Assembly: GCA_024234165.1 (NCBI GenBank)
Contig: JACKOP010000002.1
Location: forward strand, 1-64,000
Direction: 5' to 3'
DNA length: 64,000 nt
DNA from: Pseudomonadales bacterium
GTDB taxonomy: Bacteria > Pseudomonadota > Gammaproteobacteria > Pseudomonadales > UBA5518
Numbering within the stretch: position 1 is the first letter of the stretch; each line of letters opens with the position of its first letter. A program made the position numbers and the translations under genes. Positions 1 through 8,878 of this stretch are shown piece after piece. The notes under the pieces were generated by a model. It was not told the origin of the DNA, did not search any database, and saw only the letters and a program-made list of their open reading frames with translations.

Positions 1-48
1 GCATGGCACATTGGACCGGTCTCGCATTCTTGGTCGAACACGAGACAA

Positions 49-85
49 CCCCCTCGGAGGACTTCTTGCAAGCTCTTCGAGGGGG
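49..85. other. GC-rich inverted repeat, possible terminator of an upstream gene
   Basis: CCCCCTCG at 49-56 is complementary to CGAGGGGG at 78-85, with a further palindrome CTTGCAAG inside the loop. There is no T-run directly after the stem, so a rho-independent terminator is only possible. It may end a gene lying left of the window. Confidence 0.3.
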
Positions 86-247
86 CCTTGCTTCCGTCCC
101 TCACCAACCGTGACAAAAAACGGCCGGAAATCCCTCAGATAGTCTGGTCAGGCTCACACCATCCTGCGTGACCGTTTCGATTACAACACCACCGTAGCCG
201 ACTCCTGGAAGGAGCAGACGCTCCTGAACATCGTCAAGCTGCGCTAC

Positions 248-1147
248 ATGGATCTGCCGATGTTTCTCGACATCGGCCAGATCGTCGCGGGTTATACGGT
301 CGAGAGCACCGGCTCACTGGCCGCGACACTCACGCGGGGCAATGTTCCGCGCCAGGACGCCGCGAGCGTGGGCGGAGCCCTGCGCTACACCGATCGCCCG
401 ACGATCACCTACTCGCCGCTCACCGGTGACCGCTTCCTGCGCGGCCTGATGACCCCGATCCGTCCGGGTTCGGTGTTTGCCTTGCTGCAGTCCGGTTACG
501 AGGCGGATTTCGTGCTGGCGCTCAGCCTCGAGTCGCTGAACGGACTGCACAACCCGGTAAGCGCCCAGGGCGGACAGATCGACACCGGCTCGCATGACTT
601 CTCGCACGCGCTTGAACTGTTGCGTGATATCCAGCATGCCGGTGCACTCAGTTTCCGCATGGAAACGGGAGCGCATGGTGAGGAGATGCTGATGTTCTTC
701 CGTCAGCCGGACACGGCATCGCAGACCACGTCGAAAATCGCGGAGCTGGACTCACTGCTCGGCCTGGAATCGAACGATGGGCGCTACAGCCTGATCTATT
801 CACCGGTACCCGGAAAGAAGGGTGAACTTGCCGTGCACACCCGCTCGATGCTGCAGATCCTGCTCGCACTGGCCGGAACCGTCGATGTACCACAGCAGGA
901 TCTCGACCAGCACCGTGCATCGGTAGTGCCACGCGAGGACAGCGAACAGATGCCGTTTCACGTCCGAAGCGGTGAGCAGCCGCCGGAGGATGCCTACGCC
1001 GCCGTCAACTACCGCAACCGCTGGTTCTGGATCGACGATACCGACTACCGCTCGAAGCGTGCGTTTTCGCTGATCATGTTCCTGTTCACCCTGTCGGAAG
1101 AAGGCGACAACCAGCGCCTGCCGGTGCTCACGATTCCGACCGGCTGA
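248..1147 (+). CDS. Conserved hypothetical protein, possibly 5'-damaged
   Basis: Unknown function. The first ATG is at 248, but the frame is open from 143 (in-frame TAG at 140-142). The upstream codons 161-247 read like conserved protein: LRDRFDYN, then SWKEQ, LLNIVKLRY and MDLPMFLDI. From memory, this resembles the N-terminal part of a proteobacterial family of predicted lipoproteins that begins with a signal peptide and then this block. No ATG, GTG or TTG lies between 143 and 248, so the native start and signal peptide appear lost by frameshift or substitution, or an unusual CTG at 164 is used. The rest (299 residues from 248) looks intact. The gene ends 8 bp from a convergent SDR gene. Confidence 0.6.
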   Translation: MDLPMFLDIGQIVAGYTVESTGSLAATLTRGNVPRQDAASVGGALRYTDRPTITYSPLTGDRFLRGLMTPIRPGSVFALLQSGYEADFVLALSLESLNGLHNPVSAQGGQIDTGSHDFSHALELLRDIQHAGALSFRMETGAHGEEMLMFFRQPDTASQTTSKIAELDSLLGLESNDGRYSLIYSPVPGKKGELAVHTRSMLQILLALAGTVDVPQQDLDQHRASVVPREDSEQMPFHVRSGEQPPEDAYAAVNYRNRWFWIDDTDYRSKRAFSLIMFLFTLSEEGDNQRLPVLTIPTG

Positions 1148-1155
1148 GAAGAAAA

Positions 1156-1983
1156 CTAGGCGACACCACGACTCCCGAGGAAATCCGGTGCACTTATCAG
1201 GGTACCGGCCAGCTCCCTCGCTTCGGGACGGGTAGCCAGCCAGGCGATCACATCACCGGTCGTCTCCGGTGTGGTGGCATTACGATTGAAGCCAGCGGCC
1301 GCATTCGCCCCGAACATGGCGACGGTCGCCTCCGTCACCGTGAATCCGGGCTCCACATTGAAGGACAGGATCCCGTCCTTCGCATGCTCCACGTGAATGA
1401 ATTCCGCGATACGGTGAAACGCCGTTTTCGGCGCGCCGTAGACAAAGCCCCAGCCACCCTGGCCAGGCGGAGTATGCGGCTGCGTGACGGCCGCGTTCGA
1501 GCTCAGGCTGATGTAGATCCCGCCACCCTGGGCAATCATGACCGGCAGGACAAGCCGCGCCAGATAAGCCTGGTTCACCAGATTGCCCAGTACGCTTTTT
1601 TCGAACTGGTCGAAGCTGAAGTCGCTGAAGGCGTACATCAGACCCGGCCCCTGGTAGATCGCGTTGTTCAGCAGCAGATCGACGCGCCCCCAGCGCTCGA
1701 GCGTCTGCTCGACCACGGCATCCATCGTGCTGCGATCGAGCACGTCCATCACCACCGGCAGAGCTTCGCGACCCAGCGCACGGATGGCAGCAGCAGTGCT
1801 CTCGAGGCTGCCGGGCACTGCCACCTCCTGACCGTCGGCAGCGTAGGGCAACGTGGCCTTGCCCTCGCCTTCCTTCAGGGTCCGCCCGGTAATGACGACA
1901 TCAAAGCCCTCCCGCGCCAGGCTGATCGCAGCAGCCTTGCCGATACCGCGGGTGGCGCCAGTGACGATGGCGATTCTTGACAT
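1156..1983 (-). CDS. SDR family NAD(P)-dependent oxidoreductase
   Basis: A 275-residue classical short-chain dehydrogenase. The N-terminal Rossmann glycine motif is TGATRGIGKA, the NN(A) motif is LLNNAIYQG, the catalytic Ser lies in ISLSSNAAV and the YxxxK pair in YGAPKTAF. The C-terminus ends in an ISAPDFLG segment. Substrate unknown; carbonyl or alcohol oxidation-reduction is expected in the cytoplasm. It is convergent with the preceding gene and is followed upstream by a REP cluster. Start chosen at the ATG just before the Rossmann strand. Confidence 0.85.
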   Translation of the reverse strand: MSRIAIVTGATRGIGKAAAISLAREGFDVVITGRTLKEGEGKATLPYAADGQEVAVPGSLESTAAAIRALGREALPVVMDVLDRSTMDAVVEQTLERWGRVDLLLNNAIYQGPGLMYAFSDFSFDQFEKSVLGNLVNQAYLARLVLPVMIAQGGGIYISLSSNAAVTQPHTPPGQGGWGFVYGAPKTAFHRIAEFIHVEHAKDGILSFNVEPGFTVTEATVAMFGANAAAGFNRNATTPETTGDVIAWLATRPEARELAGTLISAPDFLGSRGVA

Positions 1984-2063
1984 GGCGTGATTTCCTTCAC
2001 CAGAACACCGGTTCAGGAAATCATGCCACGTGGTTCACCTTGAACACCATCGCCAAACATTGA

Positions 2064-2160
2064 CGCAGGTCGGCATTCATGCCGACAGATTGGCGTAGGT
2101 CGGCATTCATGCCGACGGTGAATTCCCATCCATATCAGTCGGGTCGAAACCCGACCCACA
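2064..2160. repeat. REP family A cluster 1 (three palindromes)
   Basis: Two copies of GTCGGCATTCATGCCGAC (2069-2086, 2099-2116) and one of GTCGGGTCGAAACCCGAC (2138-2155). Preceding or following GTAG/GCAG or GTGG tetranucleotides match the REP layout. The cluster fills most of the intergenic space between the SDR and PEP-CTERM genes. Confidence 0.9.
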
Positions 2161-2172
2161 CGGATCCCCGGC

Positions 2173-2931
2173 TCACGCCCGACGGCGCCGACGCCCCATG
2201 GCAAACGCACCGGCCGACGCCAGCAACAGCGACAGCGTGCCTGGCTCGGGAACGGCGTTGCGAGGCGGATCACCGGTGATCATGTCCTGGGCGCCCGTGG
2301 CTTCGAGAACCATCGTGTACTTGCGCTCCAGTGCCGACGCCGTACCGATGGCACCGAAGTAGCTGCCGAGAGCGGTCTGCGTAGCGGTCTCGAGTCCACT
2401 CGCCTTGAAGCTGCCGTTCAGGATGTCCCACCCCGTGTCGTACAGGCTCTCCCAGATCCCGAGCTGGATCGCGGCCGCCTGGTAGGCCGTGGTCGGATGC
2501 AACCAGGCGTACGGCGTCTGGTCGGCAGGAACACTCGCAGCGAGTACCGAATTCACAGCGCCGAGAAACGAGAGCGTGCGCTCCGTTGCCCCGTTGAAAT
2601 CGACCGTGTACGTGACGACCTGCCCGTGGCCGATCGTTTCGTAAACGTCGTAGCAGAACATCCACACATCGTTGATGTTGTCGACGATCTGCCCGGCATC
2701 GATATCCACCAGATTCGATGCAGTGCCCTGGAAGCGGCCCGCAGCCACGCTGGCCGTCGTCGATCCAGGACCAGGCAAGGTCGGGTAGGTGATCCTCACG
2801 GCGTCATAACCCGGCGCTGCGGTGCCGCTGAAGATCGGCGAATCGAACGTGATGGTAACCGTGGCAGCCTGAGCTCCCACCGAGCAGGCGGCAAAGGCCG
2901 CGGCAAGAAGGGTCTTGTGCATGCGTGTCAT
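2173..2931 (-). CDS. PEP-CTERM sorting domain-containing protein
   Basis: A 252-residue exported protein. Residues 1-23 form a Sec signal peptide (MTRMHKTLLAAAFAACSVG, then AQA|A). The C-terminus has the PEP-CTERM signal: VPEPGTLSLLLASAG, a hydrophobic helix and an RRRRRA tail, as recognised by exosortase (EpsH/XrtA family) for surface or EPS-associated sorting. The body is rich in aromatic and small residues with no enzyme motif that I recognise. No exosortase gene is in the window. It is divergent from the SnoaL gene across a 328-bp spacer. The stop lies about 15 bp from REP cluster 1. Confidence 0.85.
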   Translation of the reverse strand: MTRMHKTLLAAAFAACSVGAQAATVTITFDSPIFSGTAAPGYDAVRITYPTLPGPGSTTASVAAGRFQGTASNLVDIDAGQIVDNINDVWMFCYDVYETIGHGQVVTYTVDFNGATERTLSFLGAVNSVLAASVPADQTPYAWLHPTTAYQAAAIQLGIWESLYDTGWDILNGSFKASGLETATQTALGSYFGAIGTASALERKYTMVLEATGAQDMITGDPPRNAVPEPGTLSLLLASAGAFAMGRRRRRA

Positions 2932-3259
2932 GGTTGCGAGGCCTCTGTTTCAACGGGTTGCGAAGTTTTAGAGTGCCGGCCCTGGCTCCGACGCTCCTGG
3001 TTTGCGGTCGAATGAACCGTTTGGCCATCCGCGCAGATGACGGCTCTTCAGCAGGAACCAGCAGGAACCGTGCCTGAATCGTTTAATTCTGTCTTATCAA
3101 TCACTTGGAAAAACATCAAAAACAGTCTGGCACAGACTTGTAAGATCTCTTGACAAGATCTGCGTGCGCTGCGTCACAAATTGCCGCACCGTGGTACCTG
3201 CCCTGTTGCTGCGGGTATGCTGCCGCACGGATTCCGTACCCTCGACCGGAGGACACACG
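2932..3259. other. Divergent intergenic region
   Basis: A 328-bp spacer between the divergent PEP-CTERM and SnoaL genes. It is more AT-rich than its neighbours. It contains a direct repeat (CTTGTAAGATCT then CTTGACAAGATCT, about 3138-3161) that overlaps a TTGACA (3150-3155). This could be a -35 element for the SnoaL gene, but no good -10 follows at 17 bp. A GGAGGA ribosome binding site lies at 3248-3253. Confidence 0.4.
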
Positions 3260-4168
3260 ATGACAACGTTGCAGACGCTCATCGACGAGCTCGATATCAG
3301 GCACGGCCTGGCCCGATTCGCCCGCATCCTCGACCACAAACAGTGGGACACGCTCGGCGAGGTGTTTGCCGACGATCTGGATTTCGATTACGGAAGCGGT
3401 GGCGAACAGCACGGGCTGGATGCGCTGCGTGAACAGATGCGCCGCTATCTCGACGTGTGCGGTGGCAGCCAGCACCTGCTGGGCAGCATCCGGATCGAGG
3501 TCAATGGCGATCGTGCGGTGAGCCACAGCTACGTGCAGGCGCGTCATCAGGGGATCGACAGCCAGACTGGAAAGTTCTTCGATTCGAACGGCCGGTACAT
3601 CGATCACTGGCAGCGCCGCGCACAGGGCTGGCGCATCGTTCGGCGTGATTCCACCTGGTATGCAAACGCAGGAGACCCTGCGGTGATCGGCATGAGCGGT
3701 GCCGGGAACACACTCGATGACACCGCGAAGCTGCTCGCGATCCGCGAGATCGAAACGCTGAAGGCACGTTACTTCCGCTGCATGGACAGCAAGGACTGGG
3801 CCGGACTCGAAGCCGTATTCACGCCAAACGTGCTCACCGATTTCCGGGAATCGGTGCAGCCGCGCGACGAAAGCCGCCTCATCGAGGGAGCCGCCCGCTA
3901 CGTCGCAACGCTGGCGCCCATACTCGAACCGCTGAGCACCGTCCATCACGGCCACATGGCGGAAATCGAGCTCACGTCCGCCACCACTGCCACCGGCATC
4001 TGGGCCATGGAGGACAAGCTCTGGGCTCCCGAAGGCTCGGGAATGCCGTGGCGCAGACTGCACGGTTATGGCCATTACCACGAGCGCTACGAAAAGCACG
4101 ACGGACGCTGGTACATCAGCTCGATACGACTCAGCCGCCTGCGCGTCGACGTCGAATCGTCGGCATGA
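3260..4168 (+). CDS. Tandem SnoaL-like (NTF2-fold) domain protein
   Basis: Two SnoaL/NTF2-like alpha+beta domains in tandem in 302 residues. The first spans about 3-140 (LIDELDIRHGLARFARIL, then FADDLDFDYG and GRYIDHW). The second spans about 160-295 (IREIETLKARYFRCMDSKDW, then HGHMAEIELTS). Single domains of this kind act as dehydratases, isomerases or cyclases, or only bind small molecules; a fused pair would make an internal pseudo-dimer. The ATG at 3260 is preferred to upstream frames because GGAGGA sits 6 bp before it. The last codons, TCG TCG GCA TGA, lie inside a REP palindrome, so the repeat supplies the stop. Confidence 0.8.
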   Translation: MTTLQTLIDELDIRHGLARFARILDHKQWDTLGEVFADDLDFDYGSGGEQHGLDALREQMRRYLDVCGGSQHLLGSIRIEVNGDRAVSHSYVQARHQGIDSQTGKFFDSNGRYIDHWQRRAQGWRIVRRDSTWYANAGDPAVIGMSGAGNTLDDTAKLLAIREIETLKARYFRCMDSKDWAGLEAVFTPNVLTDFRESVQPRDESRLIEGAARYVATLAPILEPLSTVHHGHMAEIELTSATTATGIWAMEDKLWAPEGSGMPWRRLHGYGHYHERYEKHDGRWYISSIRLSRLRVDVESSA

Positions 4169-4214
4169 ATGCCGACCTACGCATGCACGTGGGTCGGGTT
4201 TCAACCCGACGGAT
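4156..4214. repeat. REP family A cluster 2 (inverted pair)
   Basis: GTCGGCATGAATGCCGAC at 4159-4176, followed by CTAC (GTAG on the other strand), then GTCGGGTTTCAACCCGAC at 4193-4210. The two palindromes face each other, as in a two-REP BIME. The first contains the stop codon of the SnoaL gene. Confidence 0.9.
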
Positions 4215-4277
4215 GTTCGTGCATGCGACAATGCCCACCACCCTCACCCGACGCTGATCTCCACGCAAGGCCGCACC

Positions 4278-4706
4278 ATGCACATTCAGACATTCGACGA
4301 TCTCCTCACCTCGGCTCGCCAGCAGCCCGATGCACAGCGGCTGCTGTTCGTCTTCGCCGTTTCCGAACTGCCCGAGGACGCCACGCCCGAACAGCGCGCA
4401 CGCTTTCGCGATGGCCTCGGCGGGGCCTTGACCCCATTGATGGAGGTGGACAGGCTCCCGGACGAGCTGGAAGACTTCACGCAATTGATCAGCGAATCAC
4501 TCGAGTTTGCCGAAGGCACGCCAGCCGAGAACTGGGCCATCGTCTTCTGTGCGGCACTGGGTGGCTCGGGCAGCAATCCACCGAGTCGCGAGGATGCCGA
4601 TCAGCCGCTGCACACGATGACGGACTCGATCCGCATGGGCAGGATCTCGAGCTACATCGCCTTCGACCGCATGGGCCACCAGGTGCGCCTGGTGCAGGCG
4701 CAGTGA
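4278..4706 (+). CDS. Conserved hypothetical protein
   Basis: A 142-residue acidic protein starting MHIQTFDDLLTSARQQ. It has an RLLFVFAVSELPEDATPEQR segment, a WAIVFCAALGGSG core and a C-terminal SYIAFDRMGHQVR. From memory, similar small proteins in Pseudomonas and relatives are labelled ribonucleotide reductase subunit alpha in databases, but no ribonucleotide reductase motif or size is present, so I assign no function. The ATG at 4278 is chosen because the upstream part of the frame is REP-derived. It is the first of three co-oriented genes, separated from the next by a repeat cluster. Confidence 0.7.
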   Translation: MHIQTFDDLLTSARQQPDAQRLLFVFAVSELPEDATPEQRARFRDGLGGALTPLMEVDRLPDELEDFTQLISESLEFAEGTPAENWAIVFCAALGGSGSNPPSREDADQPLHTMTDSIRMGRISSYIAFDRMGHQVRLVQAQ

Positions 4707-4712
4707 GAGTCC

Positions 4713-4930
4713 ATCGTCGGCATGAATGCCGACCTACGGCACAATGCTGTCGGCATGAATGCCGACCTACGAATGTAGGTCGGGTTTCAACCCGACGGGT
4801 GTTGAACCATCGTCGGCATGAATGCCGACCTACGAATGCGCGTAGGTCGGGTTCCAACCCGACGGATATCGAACCATCGTCGGCATGAATGCCGACCTAC
4901 GACAATATCGGCATGAATGCCGACCTACGG
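4713..4930. repeat. REP family A cluster 3 (seven palindromes)
   Basis: Palindrome cores at 4716-4733, 4749-4766, 4779-4796, 4812-4829, 4846-4863, 4879-4896 and 4907-4924, mixing the CAT and GTT/GGG variants with GTAGG/CCTAC feet. They occupy nearly the whole interval between the hypothetical gene and the EthD gene, so they form the leader of any EthD transcript from upstream. Confidence 0.95.
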
Positions 4931-4940
4931 AAGCACTGTC

Positions 4941-5315
4941 ATGTACAAATCGATCGCCCTGATGAAATCCAAGCCTGGCCTCACCCGCGAACAGTTCATC
5001 GACTACTACGAAAACAACCACGTCCCGCTGATCCGCAGCCTGCTGCCCGAAATCTGCGGCTATCGGCGCAACTTCATCGAGGAGGCGGTGTACGTGGCCC
5101 CGGCCTGTGCGGAGCCAGACTACGACGTGATCACCGAACTCTGGTACGCAGACCGTGCGGCGTTCGAATCGGCGATGGCGCGTCATGCGCAACCCGAGAT
5201 CGGCGGGCGCATCGGCGCCGATGAGGAGAACTTTCTGGACCGTTCGAAGGTGCGCATGTTCGTGGTCGAGGAGCGCGGTGCCGAACCCGATCGGCATGGA
5301 GGAAATGCGCTGTGA
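4941..5315 (+). CDS. EthD domain-containing protein
   Basis: A 124-residue dimeric alpha+beta-barrel protein of the EthD family: MYKSIALMKSKPGLTREQF, then YYENNHVPLI. EthD proteins accompany oxygenases and dehydrogenases in degradation pathways, and a few catalyse cyclisation or decarboxylation; the exact role is unknown. The ATG at 4941 is chosen because everything before it in frame is REP sequence. Its stop overlaps the GTG start of the next gene (GTGA, 5312-5315), indicating translational coupling and a shared pathway. Confidence 0.8.
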   Translation: MYKSIALMKSKPGLTREQFIDYYENNHVPLIRSLLPEICGYRRNFIEEAVYVAPACAEPDYDVITELWYADRAAFESAMARHAQPEIGGRIGADEENFLDRSKVRMFVVEERGAEPDRHGGNAL

Positions 5316-6571
5316 GTGACGAGCCGCAACGCCGCTACGATATCGTTCTCTGGGGCGCGACCGGGCACACCGGTCGTCGTGCGGCGCGCTATCTGCACGA
5401 GCATTACGGCGCACGTGGGCTATTGCGCTGGGCAATTGCCGGGCGCAATCAGACGGCGCTGGAAGCGGTGCGCGAACGCATCGGCGCGACCGGGCTCGAC
5501 ATTCTGATCGTTCCGGGAGCAGACGCCCGTGCCGCAGAGGAACTCGCACGCAGCACGCGTGTGGTCTGTACAACCGTCGCGCCGTCCGCGCTGCACGCAA
5601 CCCAGATGGTCGAGGCCTGCGTACGCAACGGCACCGACTACTGCGACCTGAGCGGCGAGCTGCACTGGTTGCGTGACATGATGGACCGTCACGACGATGC
5701 CGCCCGCGCGAGCGGTGCGCGCATCCTGAACGCCTGCGGTTTCGATTCCATACCATCGGACCTTGGCGTGCAGTTCCTGCAGGAGCAGGCGCTCGCGCGC
5801 TTCGGCGAACATTGCCAGCACGTCCGCAACGCCTTCGAATGCGGGCACATCGCGGTTTCCGGTGGCAGCTTCGCCAGCGGTCTCGGCGTGATGGAGGCGA
5901 TCGCAGGCGAGCCACGCTATGCCGACCTGATCAGCAACCCGAACAGCCTCAACCCGCGCGATCGCATGCGTGGTGCCGCAGTACCCGAACTCGATCACGT
6001 GTGCTTCGACGCCGATTTCGAGCAGTACGTGGCGCCCTTCCCGCTCGGCGGCATCAATACGCGGATCGTGCGACGCTCGCACGCGTTGAGCAATTTCCCG
6101 TACGGCGAGGACTTCGTCTACGAGGAATGGAAGCTTGCCGGCAAGGGCGCACTGTCGAAGCCGCGTGCGCAGATCGAGGCCTTCTTTGGTCGCATGTTCA
6201 TGGCAGGCGATCCGAATTCGCTGATGAGCCGGCTGATGCATCGTCTGGGACCGAAGCCGGGCGACGGCCCAAGCGAGGAAGAATCGGCGAAGTTTGGTCC
6301 GTTCAGCTTCCGCATGATCGGCACCACACGTTCTGGCAGGACGCTGCGCGGTTACGTCTTCAGCAAGTGGGATCCGGGCCACGGCGGCACTTCGGCAATG
6401 CTCTGCGATACCGCATGGTGTCTGGCGATGGAGCGCGAACGCACCGGACGCACAGGCGGCTTCACCACCGCCGGCGTGGCGCTGGGGCCGGTACTGCGCG
6501 AGCAGTTGCGTGAGCAGGCGGGGGTGCAGTTCGGGATCGGCGACCCCCCGGCGTGCAAATCGTCGGCATGA
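5312..6571 (+). CDS. Saccharopine dehydrogenase-like / trans-acting enoyl reductase-family protein
   Basis: 419 residues. The N-terminal Rossmann domain has the motif VLWGATGHTGRRAARYL, as in saccharopine dehydrogenase NADP-binding domains and the mycobacterial trans-acting enoyl reductase group. The conserved CGFDSIPSDLG segment at about 145-155 is characteristic of that group. It likely reduces an enoyl or carbonyl group on a lipid or CoA substrate; the substrate is unknown. It starts with GTG overlapping the EthD stop. The last residues, KSSA, and the TGA stop come from a REP palindrome. Confidence 0.8.
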   Translation: MSDEPQRRYDIVLWGATGHTGRRAARYLHEHYGARGLLRWAIAGRNQTALEAVRERIGATGLDILIVPGADARAAEELARSTRVVCTTVAPSALHATQMVEACVRNGTDYCDLSGELHWLRDMMDRHDDAARASGARILNACGFDSIPSDLGVQFLQEQALARFGEHCQHVRNAFECGHIAVSGGSFASGLGVMEAIAGEPRYADLISNPNSLNPRDRMRGAAVPELDHVCFDADFEQYVAPFPLGGINTRIVRRSHALSNFPYGEDFVYEEWKLAGKGALSKPRAQIEAFFGRMFMAGDPNSLMSRLMHRLGPKPGDGPSEEESAKFGPFSFRMIGTTRSGRTLRGYVFSKWDPGHGGTSAMLCDTAWCLAMERERTGRTGGFTTAGVALGPVLREQLREQAGVQFGIGDPPACKSSA

Positions 6572-6776
6572 ATGCCGGTCCACGATGTCGGCATGAATGC
6601 CGACCTACGCATGCATGTGGGTCGGGTTTCAACCCGACGGGTGTTTGCCTCATCGTCGGCATGAATGCCGACCTACGCGTGCATGTGGGTCGGGTTTCAA
6701 CCCGACGGGTGTTTGCCTCATCGTCGGCATGAATGCCGACCTACGAATACGCGTGGGTCGGGTTTCAACCCGACAT
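6559..6776. repeat. REP family A cluster 4 (68-bp tandem units)
   Basis: GTCGGCATG palindromes start at 6562, 6587, 6655 and 6723. Opposed GTCGGGTTTCAACCCGAC copies lie between and after them. From 6587 the pair repeats with an exact 68-bp period, including the spacer GGGTGTTTGCCTCATC. The cluster lies between two convergent genes and contains the stop of the first. Confidence 0.95.
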
Positions 6777-6789
6777 GCCGCGCGCGAAT

Positions 6790-8838
6790 TCACGCAAAGA
6801 ACACCCCGCTGCCGAGTGGCTTCGCATCCGGCCACGAACCGTAGGTCTGCAGGATTTCGGGCGGCGGTGACAGTTTTTCCCACGCCGCCAGAAACTCCGT
6901 GTACGGCTTGCCGCGCGCACGCCGCGCTTGACGCTCGTCGGCACGCAGGTCCGCAGTACGGTCATGGTCCACCATCAGGCTGCGTTCGTCGTAGGCGACG
7001 CGGAACACATTCTGCGCGGTCCAGTGCGAATAGATGCCGGTGCGCAGGTCCTGCATCACAGCATCGGGATCGCGTTCGAGCGCATCACCCCAGCCGCCAC
7101 CACCAGGGCCGCGCGCGCCGAAACCATCGCCTTCTGCCATCGGTCGAAACGGCAACGTGCTGGCGAGTTCATAGTCCTGCCCGCCGTGTTCGGCACTTGC
7201 CATCTGTTGCAGGTTCACCGGCGGCACTATGGCCGGGTCCGCCAGTGGCTGTGAGCCGCCGTTGTTCACCTTGACGCCAGGGCCGCAGCTCGCCGCATAA
7301 CCGCCGTAGATCCCGGTATTGATCGGAAAGCTGTGCGGCAGCGACACGATCTGTCCGTACAGCATCGCCGAGTCGTGCACGTAGACGCCGCAGGAGCCAC
7401 CTGCTCCACCACGGTACTTGCCGGGGCCGGCCTGGTCGTGCGCCATGCGCCGGAACGCGTAGATGAACGGGTGCTGCACCTCGTCGTGTTCGATGTCGAG
7501 GCTGTCTGCGGTCATGCTGACCACCACGCCCATCGAATCGATGCCGTCGCTGTCGGGGCGTGCGCCACCGCCCGCGGAGTTGTACATGTTGATCGCAAAA
7601 CCGGTGGTCATGCGCTGGTACTGGTCCAGCCCGGCGTAGGCGTACAGCGCGCCGATCCAGCCGAGCGGAAGCGCGACGTACTCACGCCGCGTGAGATAGC
7701 CGGCGCGGGTCACGCACTGCACGAAGGCGAGCGATGCCGTCGCCAGCAGGTGCGCTCCCGCCATCACCGCAGACTCGGGCGACGGATTCAGCACGGTACC
7801 GACCGGCGGTGCAATGATCTTCACCGGCCCGAGCAGCCCCGAACTGCACGGCACGCCCGGTGCGACGTAGGCCGGCATCTGGGCGTTGATCGCGGCGCGC
7901 GCCGCGTGCGTGGGGCAGTTACCGGCAGCAGGAACCTGCGGCGAGCAACCGTTCAGGTCTACCGTGACGCTGTCACCGTGCACGTGCAGCGTGAGCACCA
8001 CGCGTATCAGACCGTGCTGGTTCCCGCCCGGCGTGTCGAGGAACAGCACCTGCCGGTAGGTGCCGTCGAGCAGCGCCGAGAACGCCCTTCGCGCGGCCTC
8101 GTCGGCTGCGTCGATCGCGCGACGCATCGCGCCGGCAATGCGGTCCGCACCGGCTTCCTGCAACAGCGGCAACAGGCGCTCCTCTGCGCGTACGCACGCC
8201 GCACAGCGCGCCTGCAGGTCGCTCTCCAGCATGCGGTGGTTGCGCACCATGTTGCAGAACATCGCCACCACGTCGCTTTTGAGGCGGTAGTTCTCGGCGA
8301 TCTTCAGCGGCGGCACCTTCAGGCCTTCGTCGTAGCGGCTGCGTATGTGTTCGAGCCCGCCCGGGTCGGTTTCGCCCACCTCCTGGTTGTGGCCCGCCGC
8401 CACCACCCAGCACACCAGTTCCTGCTCGTGAAACACGGGCATCAGCACCAGCAGGTCCGGTGAGTGGATGCCGCCGAGCTGTGCCTCGTTGGCGAAGAAC
8501 ATATCGCCCGGATGCACGCCGACCGTCGGGTCGTCGAGGTAGTACTTCAGGATGTACTTGATCGGAATCTGGCCCGTCACCGAATGCACGTAAGTGCCAG
8601 GCGCGGCCACGGCGAGATCGCCCTGCGCCGTATAGATGCCGAACGCGCAGTCACCGGACTGGATCGGCTCGGAGATCGCGGTGGTACTCATCACCGCCTT
8701 CGCCTCCTGTGCAATCAGCTCGAGACGCGCCGAATACACCGCGAAGTCGCCTGCAGTCAGCCCCTCGAGCCCGCGCTGTTCGCGCGCATCGGGTGCCTCC
8801 ACCGCGTAGCGTTGCAACAGTTCCGGATCCAGTTTCAT
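6790..8838 (-). CDS. Hydantoinase B/oxoprolinase family protein (ketone carboxylase-like large subunit)
   Basis: A 682-residue HyuB-family protein. It begins MKLDPELLQRYAVEAPDARE and carries the typical family segments GDMFFANEAQLGGIHSPD, ETDPGG and the late glycine-rich GPGGGGWGDALERDPDAV. In HyuA/HyuB enzymes the B subunit holds the non-ATP half: hydrolysis in hydantoinases, carboxylation in acetone/acetophenone carboxylases. Here it is the last gene of an operon with two HyuA-like genes and a small Cys-rich subunit, so a carboxylase subunit is more likely than a hydantoinase. About 73 kDa would fit the Apc4 type of acetophenone carboxylase. The gene ends next to REP cluster 4. Confidence 0.85.
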   Translation of the reverse strand: MKLDPELLQRYAVEAPDAREQRGLEGLTAGDFAVYSARLELIAQEAKAVMSTTAISEPIQSGDCAFGIYTAQGDLAVAAPGTYVHSVTGQIPIKYILKYYLDDPTVGVHPGDMFFANEAQLGGIHSPDLLVLMPVFHEQELVCWVVAAGHNQEVGETDPGGLEHIRSRYDEGLKVPPLKIAENYRLKSDVVAMFCNMVRNHRMLESDLQARCAACVRAEERLLPLLQEAGADRIAGAMRRAIDAADEAARRAFSALLDGTYRQVLFLDTPGGNQHGLIRVVLTLHVHGDSVTVDLNGCSPQVPAAGNCPTHAARAAINAQMPAYVAPGVPCSSGLLGPVKIIAPPVGTVLNPSPESAVMAGAHLLATASLAFVQCVTRAGYLTRREYVALPLGWIGALYAYAGLDQYQRMTTGFAINMYNSAGGGARPDSDGIDSMGVVVSMTADSLDIEHDEVQHPFIYAFRRMAHDQAGPGKYRGGAGGSCGVYVHDSAMLYGQIVSLPHSFPINTGIYGGYAASCGPGVKVNNGGSQPLADPAIVPPVNLQQMASAEHGGQDYELASTLPFRPMAEGDGFGARGPGGGGWGDALERDPDAVMQDLRTGIYSHWTAQNVFRVAYDERSLMVDHDRTADLRADERQARRARGKPYTEFLAAWEKLSPPPEILQTYGSWPDAKPLGSGVFFA

Positions 8839-8878
8839 CGCTTCGTCCTCCTCGCGATCGGTCGCTCACCTACGGCAT

